A stretch of 64,000 bases of DNA from Firm-13 sp037143795 (GCA_037143795.1 JBAWXZ010000010.1:1-64000); one strand, 5' to 3'. Shown: positions 53,074 through 63,294, numbered from the stretch's first letter. Notes: a model not told the origin generated them from the letters alone. A program made the numbers and translations.

Positions 53074-55656
53074 ATGAACATCTTTGACCTTATTTTCAAA
53101 AACAATATTGGAAATGAATATAAATTGGCACTTTCAGTCACAACCGCGGATGACGGGATGAAGACATTCTCATATTCGGAAATGTTTGCAGAAGCGGATG
53201 CTTTGGCTTCCGGATTATCAGCTCAGGGCCTGCACGGCGGGGACCGGGTCGCCTTGATTTCCGAGAATGCACCCGAATGGATTATTGCATTTCTGGCCAT
53301 ACTAAAAGCAAAATGTACGGCTGTACTTCTGGATTCGTCGCTTTTAGCCGGCGATCTGATACAGCTGATCAATAAATCGGATATACGGTGCGTTTTTGCA
53401 TCGCCCAAGGTCAATAATAAAATTTCAGAGGCGGTTCCCGCAGGGCTGCCGGTCCTCGATATATTCAATCACGGCAAATCATTCAAAGGGACGGCCCAAG
53501 GCTGTTTCCCGCATCTTCCGACACCGGACGGCGATGAAAATATAGCAGCAATAATATATTCCTCAGGAACCACCCGTGCGGCGGCCGGCATCATGCACAG
53601 CCATTGGGCATTGGTCGAATCAACCATGATGTGTGCCAAAAGCAACAAACTGAATTCCGAAGGTAAATACCTTGCGGTTGTTCCCAACAGCCACATATAT
53701 GGACTGATCTGTTCTGTTCTGGGGCCGATGCTTCTTGGGGCAGATGTCCGCTTTATCGAGCAAAGTACTCCTGCTGCAATAAAAAAAGCCTTTGCAGAAT
53801 ATAGGCCTACCATTTTTCCCTGTGTGCCGAGGGTTTTTGAGCTCTTCAAAACAGAAATCGATAAAAAAATCGAGAGCGACCCTAAAACAAAGAAGCTCTT
53901 TCATTTGTTTTTCCCTGTCTGCCTTTCGCTTCGCAAAAAAACAGGAATTAACCTCGGTAAGGTTCTTTTTAAAAGCATACACGAGGGTTTTGGCGGAAGA
54001 ATTGAAGTTTTCTGTTCGGCCGGTGCGCCAATGGATAAAAAGACGGCTGAATTCTATCTGGGAACCGGATTTAATATGCTGGTTACCTATGGGGCCACCG
54101 AGACGAATATCCCGACGATGGGAAACTATGGCCGTAAGCTGACAGCCGATTCATGCGGCCGGCCGTATCCCGATGTATCCGTGAAAATCGATGAATCCGG
54201 CGAATTGATGATCAAGTCACCATATATGATGATGGGATATTTCGGGGAACCGGAACTCACGGCGCAGGCTTTCGAAGACGGTTGGTTCCGGACCGGCGAT
54301 CTGTGCCGCCGTGATGCGAAGGGCAACTATTTAATTGTGGGACGCTGTAAAGAAAACATGGTACTTGCGTCCGGCAAGAAGGTAATACCGGAAGAAGTGG
54401 AGAAAGCATATGCTGCCGTTACCGGCATAAAGGAAATGGTCGTCTGCGGGGTTCCCGCGTCTGACACATGCTGTGATGAAGTGCATGCTTTTGTCGTCAG
54501 GCAGGACCAGACCGTAAATATGGAGGGCATGTCGCTGGATTTTCACAGAATCGGAGCGCAGCTTCCGGCACACCTCAAAATAGTTCAGGTGCATTATGTG
54601 GATGAAATACCGAGGACATCCCTTCAGAAGCCCAAAAGATTTTTACTGAAAAAAATCGCATTGGAGGAAAAGGGCAGACTGGCCCTTGATAGCAGCAAGG
54701 TGGATGGGGACGCTTTTGCAGCCGGTAATCCGGGTCACGGCAGTATTGAGAATGAAGTTATTCGTATGATTGCTGAGGTCGGGCAATTTGACCGCAGCAT
54801 TGTATCCATAGCTTCGAAACCGTTTGCAAGCCTTGGCATTGACTCCCTGCAGTCGATCGACCTGGCTATCCGTTTGGAAGACCGTTATGGGTTCAGGGTG
54901 GACAAAGCTTTCAGCCATGATATGACTGTCATGGATATGGTCGAACTGATCAGGCTGCATGACGAAAATTCAATGAAGTATGAAGAATCAGCCAAATATC
55001 CCCTTAGAAAAAAACTGGGGGATTATCTGCTGTTCAGAAACGCATGTAACCTTGCCCGCATCATATATAAGATCAAAGTGTCAAACGAGAAAGTAATCCC
55101 GGAAAACAGCGGATATATACTGTGTGCCAATCATGTATCGAATTTTGATTTTCTATGGCTTACCAGCAGTTTCAATCGCAGAAGATTCGACAAATTCTGC
55201 TGCATGGCCAAGAAGGAAATCCTGAATAACACATATATCAGCCGGGTTATTTCGCAGATCTGCGGGATGATTCCCGTTGACCGTGCCAATTTTCGTCCGG
55301 AGACCATGAAATGCTGCCAATCGAAGCTTACGGAACAGTGGGGTCTCCTGATACATCCTGAAGGCACAAGAAGCTCAAACGGCGAATTGGGAATGTTCAA
55401 AAAGGGTGCGGCTGTACTTGCCATTAAATCAAATGTTCCGATCATACCGGCATATATCCATGGCGCGTATGACGTGTATCCCAAGGGAAGCAAACTTCCC
55501 AAACTGTTCAACTTCCGTAGAATGAGAAAGTATGCAGTCGAGGTAGCCTACGGCAATCCTGTGTTTCCGCTCGGCCTTACAGCCGATGAAATGATTCTCC
55601 AGGTCAAAAATTCCATTATTGATTTAAAAAACAATATTACAGGAACAGCAAAGTAA
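53074..55656 (+). CDS. Three-domain acyl-adenylate ligase - acyl carrier - 1-acylglycerol-phosphate-type acyltransferase fusion
   Basis: 860 residues from ATG 53074 (AAGGA ahead); the frame is open to 52969. Residues about 30-520 are an AMP-binding acyl-activating domain (YSSGTTRAAAGIMHSH; GDRVALISENAPEW; TGDLCRRD). A carrier domain follows with the phosphopantetheine Ser in LGIDSLQS (~589). The C-terminus is a PlsC-type acyltransferase with H-x4-D in NHVSNFDFL (~686) and PEGTRSSNG (~762). Predicted path: activate a fatty acid, load it on the built-in carrier, and transfer it to an acceptor such as a lysophospholipid. Acceptor unknown. Confidence 0.88.
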   Translation: MNIFDLIFKNNIGNEYKLALSVTTADDGMKTFSYSEMFAEADALASGLSAQGLHGGDRVALISENAPEWIIAFLAILKAKCTAVLLDSSLLAGDLIQLINKSDIRCVFASPKVNNKISEAVPAGLPVLDIFNHGKSFKGTAQGCFPHLPTPDGDENIAAIIYSSGTTRAAAGIMHSHWALVESTMMCAKSNKLNSEGKYLAVVPNSHIYGLICSVLGPMLLGADVRFIEQSTPAAIKKAFAEYRPTIFPCVPRVFELFKTEIDKKIESDPKTKKLFHLFFPVCLSLRKKTGINLGKVLFKSIHEGFGGRIEVFCSAGAPMDKKTAEFYLGTGFNMLVTYGATETNIPTMGNYGRKLTADSCGRPYPDVSVKIDESGELMIKSPYMMMGYFGEPELTAQAFEDGWFRTGDLCRRDAKGNYLIVGRCKENMVLASGKKVIPEEVEKAYAAVTGIKEMVVCGVPASDTCCDEVHAFVVRQDQTVNMEGMSLDFHRIGAQLPAHLKIVQVHYVDEIPRTSLQKPKRFLLKKIALEEKGRLALDSSKVDGDAFAAGNPGHGSIENEVIRMIAEVGQFDRSIVSIASKPFASLGIDSLQSIDLAIRLEDRYGFRVDKAFSHDMTVMDMVELIRLHDENSMKYEESAKYPLRKKLGDYLLFRNACNLARIIYKIKVSNEKVIPENSGYILCANHVSNFDFLWLTSSFNRRRFDKFCCMAKKEILNNTYISRVISQICGMIPVDRANFRPETMKCCQSKLTEQWGLLIHPEGTRSSNGELGMFKKGAAVLAIKSNVPIIPAYIHGAYDVYPKGSKLPKLFNFRRMRKYAVEVAYGNPVFPLGLTADEMILQVKNSIIDLKNNITGTAK

Positions 55657-55693
55657 TCGTATAATACAAATATCATTATTCGGGAGAAAAGAA

Positions 55694-56281
55694 ATGGCGA
55701 AATTATATTTCAAATACGGGGCAATGGGCAGCAGCAAGACGGCACAGGCGCTAATCGCCAAATTCAATTACGAAGAACGCAATATGAAAGTCTGGCTCAT
55801 TAAGCCATCGACGGATGAACGATACGGGACCACCGTCATACGTTCCCGGATCGGGATCCAGGATACGGCTGAGAATATTATGCCGGATACCAATATACTT
55901 GAGCGATTCAAGGAATTCCTTCCTCATAAGGCCGATGTTATTATTGCGGACGAATGTCAATTCTTCGAGCCCGGTCAGATTGATGAGCTTCGTACAATTG
56001 TAGATGATTATGATGTGCCGGTGCTGTGTTTTGGTCTGCGCACTGATTTCCTCACCCATATGTTTCCCGGAAGCCGCCGTCTCTTCGAGCTCGCTGATTC
56101 CATTACCGAGATAAAGACCATATGCAGCTGCGGCTCAAAAGCGACCGTCAATGCACGCATTGATGAGAATGAGAAAATCATAACCAGCGGTGAACAGGTT
56201 TTTCTGGGCGGGAATGACAGCTATATCGCTATGTGCTGCAAATGCTGGAAAAACAAGATCAAGGAACAGGAATCACAGTAA
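55694..56281 (+). CDS. tdk: Thymidine kinase
   Basis: 195 residues; RBS GGGAGAAAAG. P-loop YGAMGSSKTAQAL at 8-20, IADECQFF (catalytic Glu region), then Cys zinc ligands CSCGS and CCKCW near the end. Salvage of thymidine to dTMP. Same strand as the acyl-ligase fusion but no functional link. Confidence 0.94.
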   Translation: MAKLYFKYGAMGSSKTAQALIAKFNYEERNMKVWLIKPSTDERYGTTVIRSRIGIQDTAENIMPDTNILERFKEFLPHKADVIIADECQFFEPGQIDELRTIVDDYDVPVLCFGLRTDFLTHMFPGSRRLFELADSITEIKTICSCGSKATVNARIDENEKIITSGEQVFLGGNDSYIAMCCKCWKNKIKEQESQ

Positions 56282-56378
56282 TATTCAAGCGGAAAGAACA
56301 GGATAATTATTTAATTTACTCATGCAAAATGTGCTATATTAAATAAATAACAAAGTTTGCCATAAGGGGGGATTTACT

Positions 56379-59300
56379 TTGTATTCTGTCCTGGCATTTT
56401 TTCCTGCTGTTTTTTTCTTCGCACTGTTCATTTGTGCTGTTGTATTTGCCGCTGTTTATTACTCGGGCAGGAAGCAGATTCTTCGAAAAAACGAGAGGCT
56501 GCTTCATTTTTTGAATTATCTTCGGCGCGAGGGGCGGATTTCTGATCAGGAATGGAATGCTGCGTTTACAGAACAGGCGCCGGGACCCGTTAAACCTCAA
56601 GATGTCCAGCTGCAGACTGAAGTCAGGCGACAACCGGATCGGCCGGTAACGGCTCCGGATCAGATTCCCGCAGCACCGCAGGAACCGCACGCGGTTATGC
56701 AATCCTTACAATTATCTGCGGCGCAGCAGCAATCGAAGTCCTTCAGTGCGCTCAATGTCGTGCTCATCATCGGCGTAATTTTTGTAATTCTTTCGGGTCT
56801 GATATTTGCCACCACATCGTGGCTCTATCTTTCCAATATACTGCGTACCGTGATTATATGTTCGCTGTCCCTCGTTTTTTTCGGCACATCGTTTCTGGCC
56901 GAAAAGGTATTCAGAATTCCTAAAACTGCTGTCGCATTTTATACATTAGGCAGTATTTTTCTTCCAATAACCATATTGACCCTCGGCTTTTTCCGGCTGC
57001 TCGGCAGCTGGTTCTCCATATCGGGGGGCGGTCAGTATCTCCTCTATATGACGGCATCCATACTCCTTTGCATCGCGGCATATTTCGGTGCATTGAAGTA
57101 CAGGAACGGATATTTTACGGCGGGCTTTCTTTTTTGCATAACCGCGTCGGTTCTGTTCTTTACAAGATCACTGTATCTGCCTTACGATGTTTTCATCCTG
57201 GTGATGTTCGTGTTCTGCGCGGCGGTTACTTTTGTATCGGACTTTCTGGACAGGAAGTCTGCTATACGGTCGAAATACGGTCATATTGTGTCACACCTTA
57301 AACTTTTTGCAATTCTTAACGTTACCGTCATCGGATCCGTCGGTCTGATAACGAACGGGACGGGATTACTATCCGGTATTTCCGGCATTCTAATCAGCGG
57401 ACTTTTTCTGAAGGGCATGTTCCGGAAAGGGGATACATACTGGGGCGTGTTCCCGTTTGCTGTTTTCGTGATTGCCGGGTTTATGAAATGCAATTTGAAC
57501 GGGGATTTCAACAATTATATTATGTTGGCAGCGCTTTCTTCTGCAGTCATCATTCTGTGCGGAGTTATGAACGTTTTTCCGGCGAAGATGAAGAAGTGGC
57601 TGGGCGTTGCCGGAGGTATCTGGGCCGGATCCGTTTTTGTCTGGCAATTTTCTTCTTTTTTCATTGATGACATCAGATGGACTCTGCTGCACCTTCTGGC
57701 AGTTGCAGTCCTTCTTTGCAATATTGTACTGGCTGCGGTCATTCATAAGAGCAAAATATTCATGTCGGCAATGCCTTTTGTGGCCGTTACGCTCATCGCA
57801 GGCATCTGCTCATACCTGTCATTCGACGCCTTCCCTCCGGGGCTTTTCATGACAATTCTTTCTGCAGCGACGTTTGGTATTGTGTTTTTCCTGGACAGGC
57901 GCAGTATTTCCATATCACCGAGGACCGTGACTTCTGATCTCGTTTTTACTGTCTGGTGCCTTGCCGGCGGATTTGTTGACATCTATACGGACGGGCTTAC
58001 CTCGGCTGCTGTTTCGTCACATGCAGCATCTTATACAATCGGCAGCCTCCTTTCGTTTTTGATTCTGATAGGGATTTCAGCCGGACTTGCTTTCGAGCAG
58101 AAAAGATCGGGAGCCGGTTGGGTGTTTGGATTCGGGCTTCCTCATTTCGTGATGCTTTTGGTTCTTCCATTTCAAATATATTTCGAAGGCCAGGCAGATG
58201 TAATGCTTCTTATGCTTGCCTTATACGGAATCATCGCTTCAGCAGCAGTAATCTGCCTTCTTCTGCAGAGTCGTTATAATCGGCTTCACAGAATGAAGAT
58301 TCCATTCCTGTCTGCCCTGGTACTGTATGGATCGTTCGTACCATTTTTTCAGTGGGCCGGCGGTTCCTCCAACCTGTATCCCCTGTATTTATGGATACTT
58401 ACGGCATATTTTGTGATAAGTCTTGCGGTTCACGCTGTGAATGCGAAGGACACGGCCAAACGCACCGGGACAGCAGCACTGTATTATGCTGCAGGTACCG
58501 GCCTTTTCCTGTCTGTGCTTGCATCGGCGAAGTGCCTGATGCCGTCAGCACATGTCTTCTATGTGTATCTTATACCGGCAGCCCTTGCGGCCGTACTTTT
58601 TGCAGCATTCGTCCTGATGAAATACGCATTCAAAATAAAGCGGGATGAATATAAGTTTTTCTATCATGTGACAAATGCAGGCCTGCATTTATTCAGCATC
58701 CTGACTGTGCTTCTGTTTGCGGCCGACTCTTCGATTGCCGCGGCCTATGCATCAGCAGTCTTTGTGCTTCCCGTGCTGTGCCTGACAGGCTTATATATGG
58801 AAAAGGGCACGGCTTCCGCTTGGATCGCCGTATCCCTTCTTTATGCTGCGTTTACTTTGCTATTATATAAACTGGCTGTTCCGGCAGACAGTGTGCTTTA
58901 CATTGCAGGATTTACAGGGGCCTTTGCTGTCATTGCCGCTGCCGGAAGATACCTGCACAGCAGAGTTTTCTCTTCGACTGTACTGACGGACGGGAAAAAG
59001 AGGGTAAGTATTGACTGGTTCACAATTCTGGATGTGACAGGAGCGTCCGTGCTGCTTGTTTCAGGCTGGGAGTGGGGAAGGTTTGCGGGAATTATTCTGT
59101 TTATAATGTATGCTGTTCTTTTCTATAAAAGGGTCGGCACGCAGCATGCGGATGATATTGTCCTGACATTTGCAGCCGTATTCTGCTGCATTGCCTTTTG
59201 GCTGCAGCCGGCTATTATCATACCGGGACTTCTGTCCGCTGAGTTCAATCTGCTTCCCGTTATTGTATTTTTTGTTTTTCTGAACAGGGCGATCTGGCAG

Positions 59301-59669
59301 CAGGCACGGGGAGTGACAGCTGTTTTACTGTATATATCGGCCTGCCTTTGCATCGCTGTCCTGGCCCTTGACGCCATTTATACCGGAAAGCTCGCTGATG
59401 CCCTTATCATCGGGGTCATTTCGCTTCTGCTTCTTGCGGCTTCTTTCCTGAAAAAAAGCAAGCGCTGGTTTGTTCTGTCGGCGCTTACGATAGTAGTGCT
59501 TGGCATATATATGTCACGCAGCTTCTGGCTGAATCTTGCGTGGTGGATATATCTTCTGGCAACCGGCCTGGCGCTTATCGGACTGGCTGCGGCAAACGAA
59601 GCCGCCAAGCAAAAGGGCAGTTCGCTGTCCAGGAAAGCGTCGTCAGTTTTTGAGGAATGGAAGCTGTAA
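56379..59669 (+). CDS. Very large polytopic membrane protein of unknown function
   Basis: 1096 residues from TTG behind AAGGGGGG. One N-terminal membrane segment, a short cytoplasmic basic and SHOCT-like region (LLHFLNYLRREGRISDQEWN), a Pro/Gln-rich linker, then about 25 or more hydrophobic segments to the C-terminus. It resembles very long integral membrane proteins in Clostridia (DUF2157-like repertoire) without a known role. No catalytic motif seen. Confidence 0.7.
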   Translation: MYSVLAFFPAVFFFALFICAVVFAAVYYSGRKQILRKNERLLHFLNYLRREGRISDQEWNAAFTEQAPGPVKPQDVQLQTEVRRQPDRPVTAPDQIPAAPQEPHAVMQSLQLSAAQQQSKSFSALNVVLIIGVIFVILSGLIFATTSWLYLSNILRTVIICSLSLVFFGTSFLAEKVFRIPKTAVAFYTLGSIFLPITILTLGFFRLLGSWFSISGGGQYLLYMTASILLCIAAYFGALKYRNGYFTAGFLFCITASVLFFTRSLYLPYDVFILVMFVFCAAVTFVSDFLDRKSAIRSKYGHIVSHLKLFAILNVTVIGSVGLITNGTGLLSGISGILISGLFLKGMFRKGDTYWGVFPFAVFVIAGFMKCNLNGDFNNYIMLAALSSAVIILCGVMNVFPAKMKKWLGVAGGIWAGSVFVWQFSSFFIDDIRWTLLHLLAVAVLLCNIVLAAVIHKSKIFMSAMPFVAVTLIAGICSYLSFDAFPPGLFMTILSAATFGIVFFLDRRSISISPRTVTSDLVFTVWCLAGGFVDIYTDGLTSAAVSSHAASYTIGSLLSFLILIGISAGLAFEQKRSGAGWVFGFGLPHFVMLLVLPFQIYFEGQADVMLLMLALYGIIASAAVICLLLQSRYNRLHRMKIPFLSALVLYGSFVPFFQWAGGSSNLYPLYLWILTAYFVISLAVHAVNAKDTAKRTGTAALYYAAGTGLFLSVLASAKCLMPSAHVFYVYLIPAALAAVLFAAFVLMKYAFKIKRDEYKFFYHVTNAGLHLFSILTVLLFAADSSIAAAYASAVFVLPVLCLTGLYMEKGTASAWIAVSLLYAAFTLLLYKLAVPADSVLYIAGFTGAFAVIAAAGRYLHSRVFSSTVLTDGKKRVSIDWFTILDVTGASVLLVSGWEWGRFAGIILFIMYAVLFYKRVGTQHADDIVLTFAAVFCCIAFWLQPAIIIPGLLSAEFNLLPVIVFFVFLNRAIWQQARGVTAVLLYISACLCIAVLALDAIYTGKLADALIIGVISLLLLAASFLKKSKRWFVLSALTIVVLGIYMSRSFWLNLAWWIYLLATGLALIGLAAANEAAKQKGSSLSRKASSVFEEWKL

Positions 59670-59701
59670 AGAAGCCCTGCACAGGCCGGATCGAATTTCA
59701 G

Positions 59702-60289
59702 TTATCTTACATCGTTATGGGATGAGAGTATGGCTGTAATGGCAGCTGCATCCAGGTCCCTGCAGGCGATCGCCGGCGCCGGTTCAAGATTGTGCCGGCG
59801 TATGCTTTTTTCCATCCAGAGAACATCAAGCCAGACACCCATCTTATATCCGGATTTATGGAAAACACCAATGTCGGTAAAGCCGAATGACCGGTGGAAA
59901 TCGATGCTGGAGGTATTGTCCGCGGTGATCACAGCATATAAATTGTAATAGCCCTGAAGTTTCAGCAGATCAATCAGACAGGAATAGAGCGCTGTTGCAA
60001 TTCCCCGCCGATGGAATTTCTCATCAAGGTATACCGCCAGATCGGCATCCCACTGATAAGCTGCCCGTTTGAATGCCGTCGAGGCATATGCATATCCGGC
60101 CAACTCGCCGTCCGCCTCGCAGATGAGCCAGGGGAATTGCTCTGTGACTGTGTTAAACCGATCCTTGAAAATTGCAATGGATGGAACGACATATTCGAAA
60201 GTGTGGGTGGTTTCCATAATGTACACAGAGTAAAGGGAAAGAATTCCCGGTATATCTGTTTCATTTGCTTCCCGGATTAAAATAGCCAT
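59702..60289 (-). CDS. GNAT acetyltransferase, phosphinothricin-acetyltransferase-like
   Basis: 195 residues; ATG 60289 with AAGGCGG (frame open to 60313). ILIREANETDIPGILSLYSV, CEADGELAGYAYAS, RGIATALYSCLIDLLKLQGY and AVITADNTSSIDFHRSFGF match Pat/Bar-like enzymes, which N-acetylate amino acids or amino-acid analogues. Natural substrate unknown. Confidence 0.87.
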   Translation of the reverse strand: MAILIREANETDIPGILSLYSVYIMETTHTFEYVVPSIAIFKDRFNTVTEQFPWLICEADGELAGYAYASTAFKRAAYQWDADLAVYLDEKFHRRGIATALYSCLIDLLKLQGYYNLYAVITADNTSSIDFHRSFGFTDIGVFHKSGYKMGVWLDVLWMEKSIRRHNLEPAPAIACRDLDAAAITAILSSHNDVR

Positions 60290-60344
60290 ATACAACCGCC
60301 TTTTTGAGTACATTCAACATTTATTTACTATACCGCAAATTCCG

Positions 60345-60998
60345 CTAATCGAGCAGAAAAGATGCCAGCTCATCAACCGTAGAAAAGTAATAATTGCAGT
60401 TATTCTTCATATATTCATCTATTTGCGGAATACTATGAGCCCATCCGGCAGCAGCAAAATCTACTCCGCAGCTTTTGGCCATGTCCGCCCCCGGTTTTAA
60501 ATCGTCTACTACAAGTAATTCGGAGGCATCCAGATGATAGCGCAGCATGATCTCTTCCAAAGGATAAGAGGAAGGCTTTCTCATCTCTATCGGCAGTTCC
60601 CATCCAAAAACCATATCGGGAGCCGGAAGGTCGTTTTCCTTATAATCGCGAATGATATTATCCTTAAAAGAGTGCGAGACAACACAGATCAGTCCGCCGT
60701 TCTCATGGAATCGCTGAATAACCCGGTCCATACCTGCAAAAATTGTCGGGATGTGCCCGTGCACATATTCATTCCAGCATTCGATCTGATATTCCGTTTC
60801 AACATCTGTAAAGCTTAAAACGTCGTTGCATAGTGCTGAAAATCCCGGATCGAAGTTTTCAAGAAAAAATTCTTCAAGTGTTATTTTTGTTTCAGGCCGG
60901 ATTTTTGCCAGGGTTTTCATGAAGGACGGGTAATGAATCTGTTCGGTACTGTTTACTACGGTATCATCATGGTCAAGTACAAGGCATCTGTATTTCAT
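60345..60998 (-). CDS. HAD-family phosphatase
   Basis: 217 residues, ATG with AAGGGG. CLVLDHDDTVVNSTEQ is motif I, CVVSHSF motif II and LLVVDDLKPGADMAKSCGV the last motif. Phosphatase of the HAD fold with unknown substrate; 55 bp from the GNAT gene on the same strand. Confidence 0.85.
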   Translation of the reverse strand: MKYRCLVLDHDDTVVNSTEQIHYPSFMKTLAKIRPETKITLEEFFLENFDPGFSALCNDVLSFTDVETEYQIECWNEYVHGHIPTIFAGMDRVIQRFHENGGLICVVSHSFKDNIIRDYKENDLPAPDMVFGWELPIEMRKPSSYPLEEIMLRYHLDASELLVVDDLKPGADMAKSCGVDFAAAGWAHSIPQIDEYMKNNCNYYFSTVDELASFLLD

Positions 60999-61104
60999 TG
61001 ATTTTAACCCCTTATATCATTTCCAGTCCATTATATTATGCATGCCGGATTAGTGGAAAAGCAGAATGCTGAATTGCGCTTTCCGCTAAATAGTATGTAC
61101 GGCA

Positions 61105-61794
61105 CTATTTGTTAACGAACTTCATGTTGGGATAAAACTTCTCCATTTTCTTATTCGGAAAATATTCATCAAAATAGGCGTCGACTGCGAACCGGGCAGG
61201 TCTGTCGTGCAGGCGGTCCGACCAGCGCCAGACACCGTATGCCGACACGGAAATATTGAGAAGCATAAAGAGCAGAAGGGCCCATGTCAGCGGCTTGGCA
61301 ATAACATTCGGGATTTTTCGGATCTGCCTGATCATGAACGGGTAGAAATACCTGACCCATAAAATTGTCAGTATTCCCCAGAAAAGAGAAAGCTTCAGGC
61401 TGGTCCGGCCAAAGATGTTATAAGGCTGGCCCGAATAATTCCAGGAAACTGAACCGAATATTTTCTCCTGCATCCAGGAACAGCCAAATTCGACCAGTGC
61501 GCCTATGATCATGCCGGCCAGAAGGATGATGATAATATTCCTCTTTCGCAGCCAGTAAGCACCTAAGGTGATAAACAGCGCGCCCAGGCCGTAAACAACG
61601 TTGAAAGGTCCATACAGTAAGCCTGCTGTGTAAGTGAACTGATGAAATCTGATCAGGCAATAGAGTGTCTCGGCGGCAACCCCGAAAAAACTGCCTATTA
61701 AGAACGTCCAAAACAGCATATAGAAATTAGGACCGTCAGAAAAATGTTTTCTGCGGGTAATATTCAATATCCTGTTGCCATTCAGGCCTGTCAT
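61105..61794 (-). CDS. Putative CmpB-type (ABC_trans_CmpB) membrane protein
   Basis: 229 residues with at least five membrane segments (FYMLFWTFLIGSFFGVAAET, GALVEFGCSWMQEKIFG, WNYSGQPYNIFGR). This matches the PF06541-type family, sometimes called ABC-transporter permease though no transport partner is known. ATG 61794 overlaps the serpin stop (ATGA), so the two are translationally coupled. Confidence 0.82.
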   Translation of the reverse strand: MTGLNGNRILNITRRKHFSDGPNFYMLFWTFLIGSFFGVAAETLYCLIRFHQFTYTAGLLYGPFNVVYGLGALFITLGAYWLRKRNIIIILLAGMIIGALVEFGCSWMQEKIFGSVSWNYSGQPYNIFGRTSLKLSLFWGILTILWVRYFYPFMIRQIRKIPNVIAKPLTWALLLFMLLNISVSAYGVWRWSDRLHDRPARFAVDAYFDEYFPNKKMEKFYPNMKFVNK

Positions 61795-63092
61795 ACAACA
61801 GGAACGGCCGGATTTATACAGACACCTGCAAATAGAAGGGTGCCGTCGGCTGCTGTTATTCCATAGATAAACGGACGGTCAAGGATCATATCGGCGTGGC
61901 CGTCCGGTGCTGCAGCGCCGTAAAAATCGATCTTAGTAAATGCAGATGCCTCGACACCGATTTCATCAATCGCTATATGTGTATCCTGCCTTACTCCGGA
62001 AATGAAGGCATTGCCATCTGTTATCCCGGAAAAATCAGCGCCGGCCGCAAAAGCGGATTGGATTCCAAGACTTTTCAAAGTATCGATCATGTCAAAACTG
62101 CTGCCGAATTTAAATTTCGGCACCTGAAATACAACTTCCCCGTTGTAGTAATCACCGCTTTCAAAAATCTGCTGTACCTTCTCCGGTGAAGCGAGAAGCG
62201 TATCAATGCTGACACCTTCATCAGGCAGGATGAATACCATTTCCCCGCCGTTTTTAAGGGCCAGCCCGGAACGCAGGAAGCCGTCACCGACACTGAAAGA
62301 ATGAGTGCCGTACTTCATGTTCATAAAATCACACGTTACGTCATCCCCGGTTGAAAGATGAAAGGTATCTGCGGCGGTCGCATTTTTGTCAAAGCGATCG
62401 ACCCACTCATCATAAAAATATACGGAATTAATTATAGTCATAATCTGATCAGCAGACGATTCAAGTGCAGGAGCAAGAGTGCCGTTCGTGTTATCTGTGA
62501 TCCATTGGCCCATTGCTTCACCCGTCTTTTTGTCTGCAAAATCTACGCTGAACAGAGACGCATAGAAGTTCTCAGACGCATTTTCCTTATAGCTATCCTT
62601 GAATGCGATTTTATTACCGTTGACATAATTGTCCATCCAGACAGAGTTTGCGATTTTAAGTTTGGAGATTTTGTTGTCAGTATAAAGGAGGCGGTAAAGC
62701 TTGCTGCATTGTGCTGACAGCGATGCTGCATCTTTCACACCGAGAACGTTGAGCATTTCGTCTTTCGTGGATCCTTCGGCGCCTGTTGCGGCTAACGCCA
62801 GTGCCAAATACAGGCTCAAAGGGGAATAATTGGCGTTGCTGTCCGCATCGCTTAAAATATGGGAGGATGCCGCATAGGAAAATTGTTTAAGGGACGCAGT
62901 AAACCCGTCGTTAAGGGCATTCATTTTGCGTACATCAAAAGCAGAATTGAAGTCATCGAATGCAATGGATTTAGGATATACCGGTGCAGTGACGGGTGCA
63001 ATTGCCTTTGCAGAAGGAATTGCGTTATTACCGCAGGAAGCCGATGAAAACAGCAGTATTACACAAAGGAGTCCGGCGATTGCTTTTTTCAT
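61791..63092 (-). CDS. Secreted serpin lipoprotein
   Basis: 433 residues; ATG 63092 with GGAGGAGAT. Lipobox SSASC (Cys21), then a serpin fold: SYAASSHILSDADSNANYS, SPLSLYLALALAATGAEGST, NSVYFYDEWVDRFDK, the hinge EIGVEASAFTKIDF and the C-terminal DRPFIYGI. The reactive loop (about 376-398) reads through FYGAAAPDG, so small residues (Ala/Gly) fill P1. Inhibitory serpins with P1 Ala favour elastase-like proteases. It would be anchored outside the cell. The promoter is 63205-63233. Confidence 0.9.
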   Translation of the reverse strand: MKKAIAGLLCVILLFSSASCGNNAIPSAKAIAPVTAPVYPKSIAFDDFNSAFDVRKMNALNDGFTASLKQFSYAASSHILSDADSNANYSPLSLYLALALAATGAEGSTKDEMLNVLGVKDAASLSAQCSKLYRLLYTDNKISKLKIANSVWMDNYVNGNKIAFKDSYKENASENFYASLFSVDFADKKTGEAMGQWITDNTNGTLAPALESSADQIMTIINSVYFYDEWVDRFDKNATAADTFHLSTGDDVTCDFMNMKYGTHSFSVGDGFLRSGLALKNGGEMVFILPDEGVSIDTLLASPEKVQQIFESGDYYNGEVVFQVPKFKFGSSFDMIDTLKSLGIQSAFAAGADFSGITDGNAFISGVRQDTHIAIDEIGVEASAFTKIDFYGAAAPDGHADMILDRPFIYGITAADGTLLFAGVCINPAVPVV

Positions 63093-63204
63093 GAATATCT
63101 CCTCCGAATTTGACTGAAGACACATAAAATCTTTTGTTTTGTGTGCAACAAATGTACTGCATTCGGGAATTTACAGGAGTATGTAGATAAAGTAATACAA
63201 TATA

Positions 63205-63233
63205 ATTATACACCTGATAATCATTGCCGTCAT
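63205..63233 (-). promoter_or_regulatory. Candidate promoter of the serpin operon
   Basis: Minus strand: ATGACG (63233-63228), 17-bp spacer, TATAAT (63210-63205). About 112 bp upstream of the serpin start. Confidence 0.5.
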
Positions 63234-63249
63234 AGACTTGCTCTTTATA

Positions 63250-63294
63250 AAAAAACGCCAAAACGGATTGCCCGTTGAGCGAATCCGTTTTGGC
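63250..63294 (-). terminator. Strong terminator after the glycosidase gene
   Basis: GCCAAAACGGATT (63257-63269) pairs with AATCCGTTTTGGC (63282-63294); on the minus strand it is followed by a run of T. Begins 30 bp past the glycosidase stop. Confidence 0.85.
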
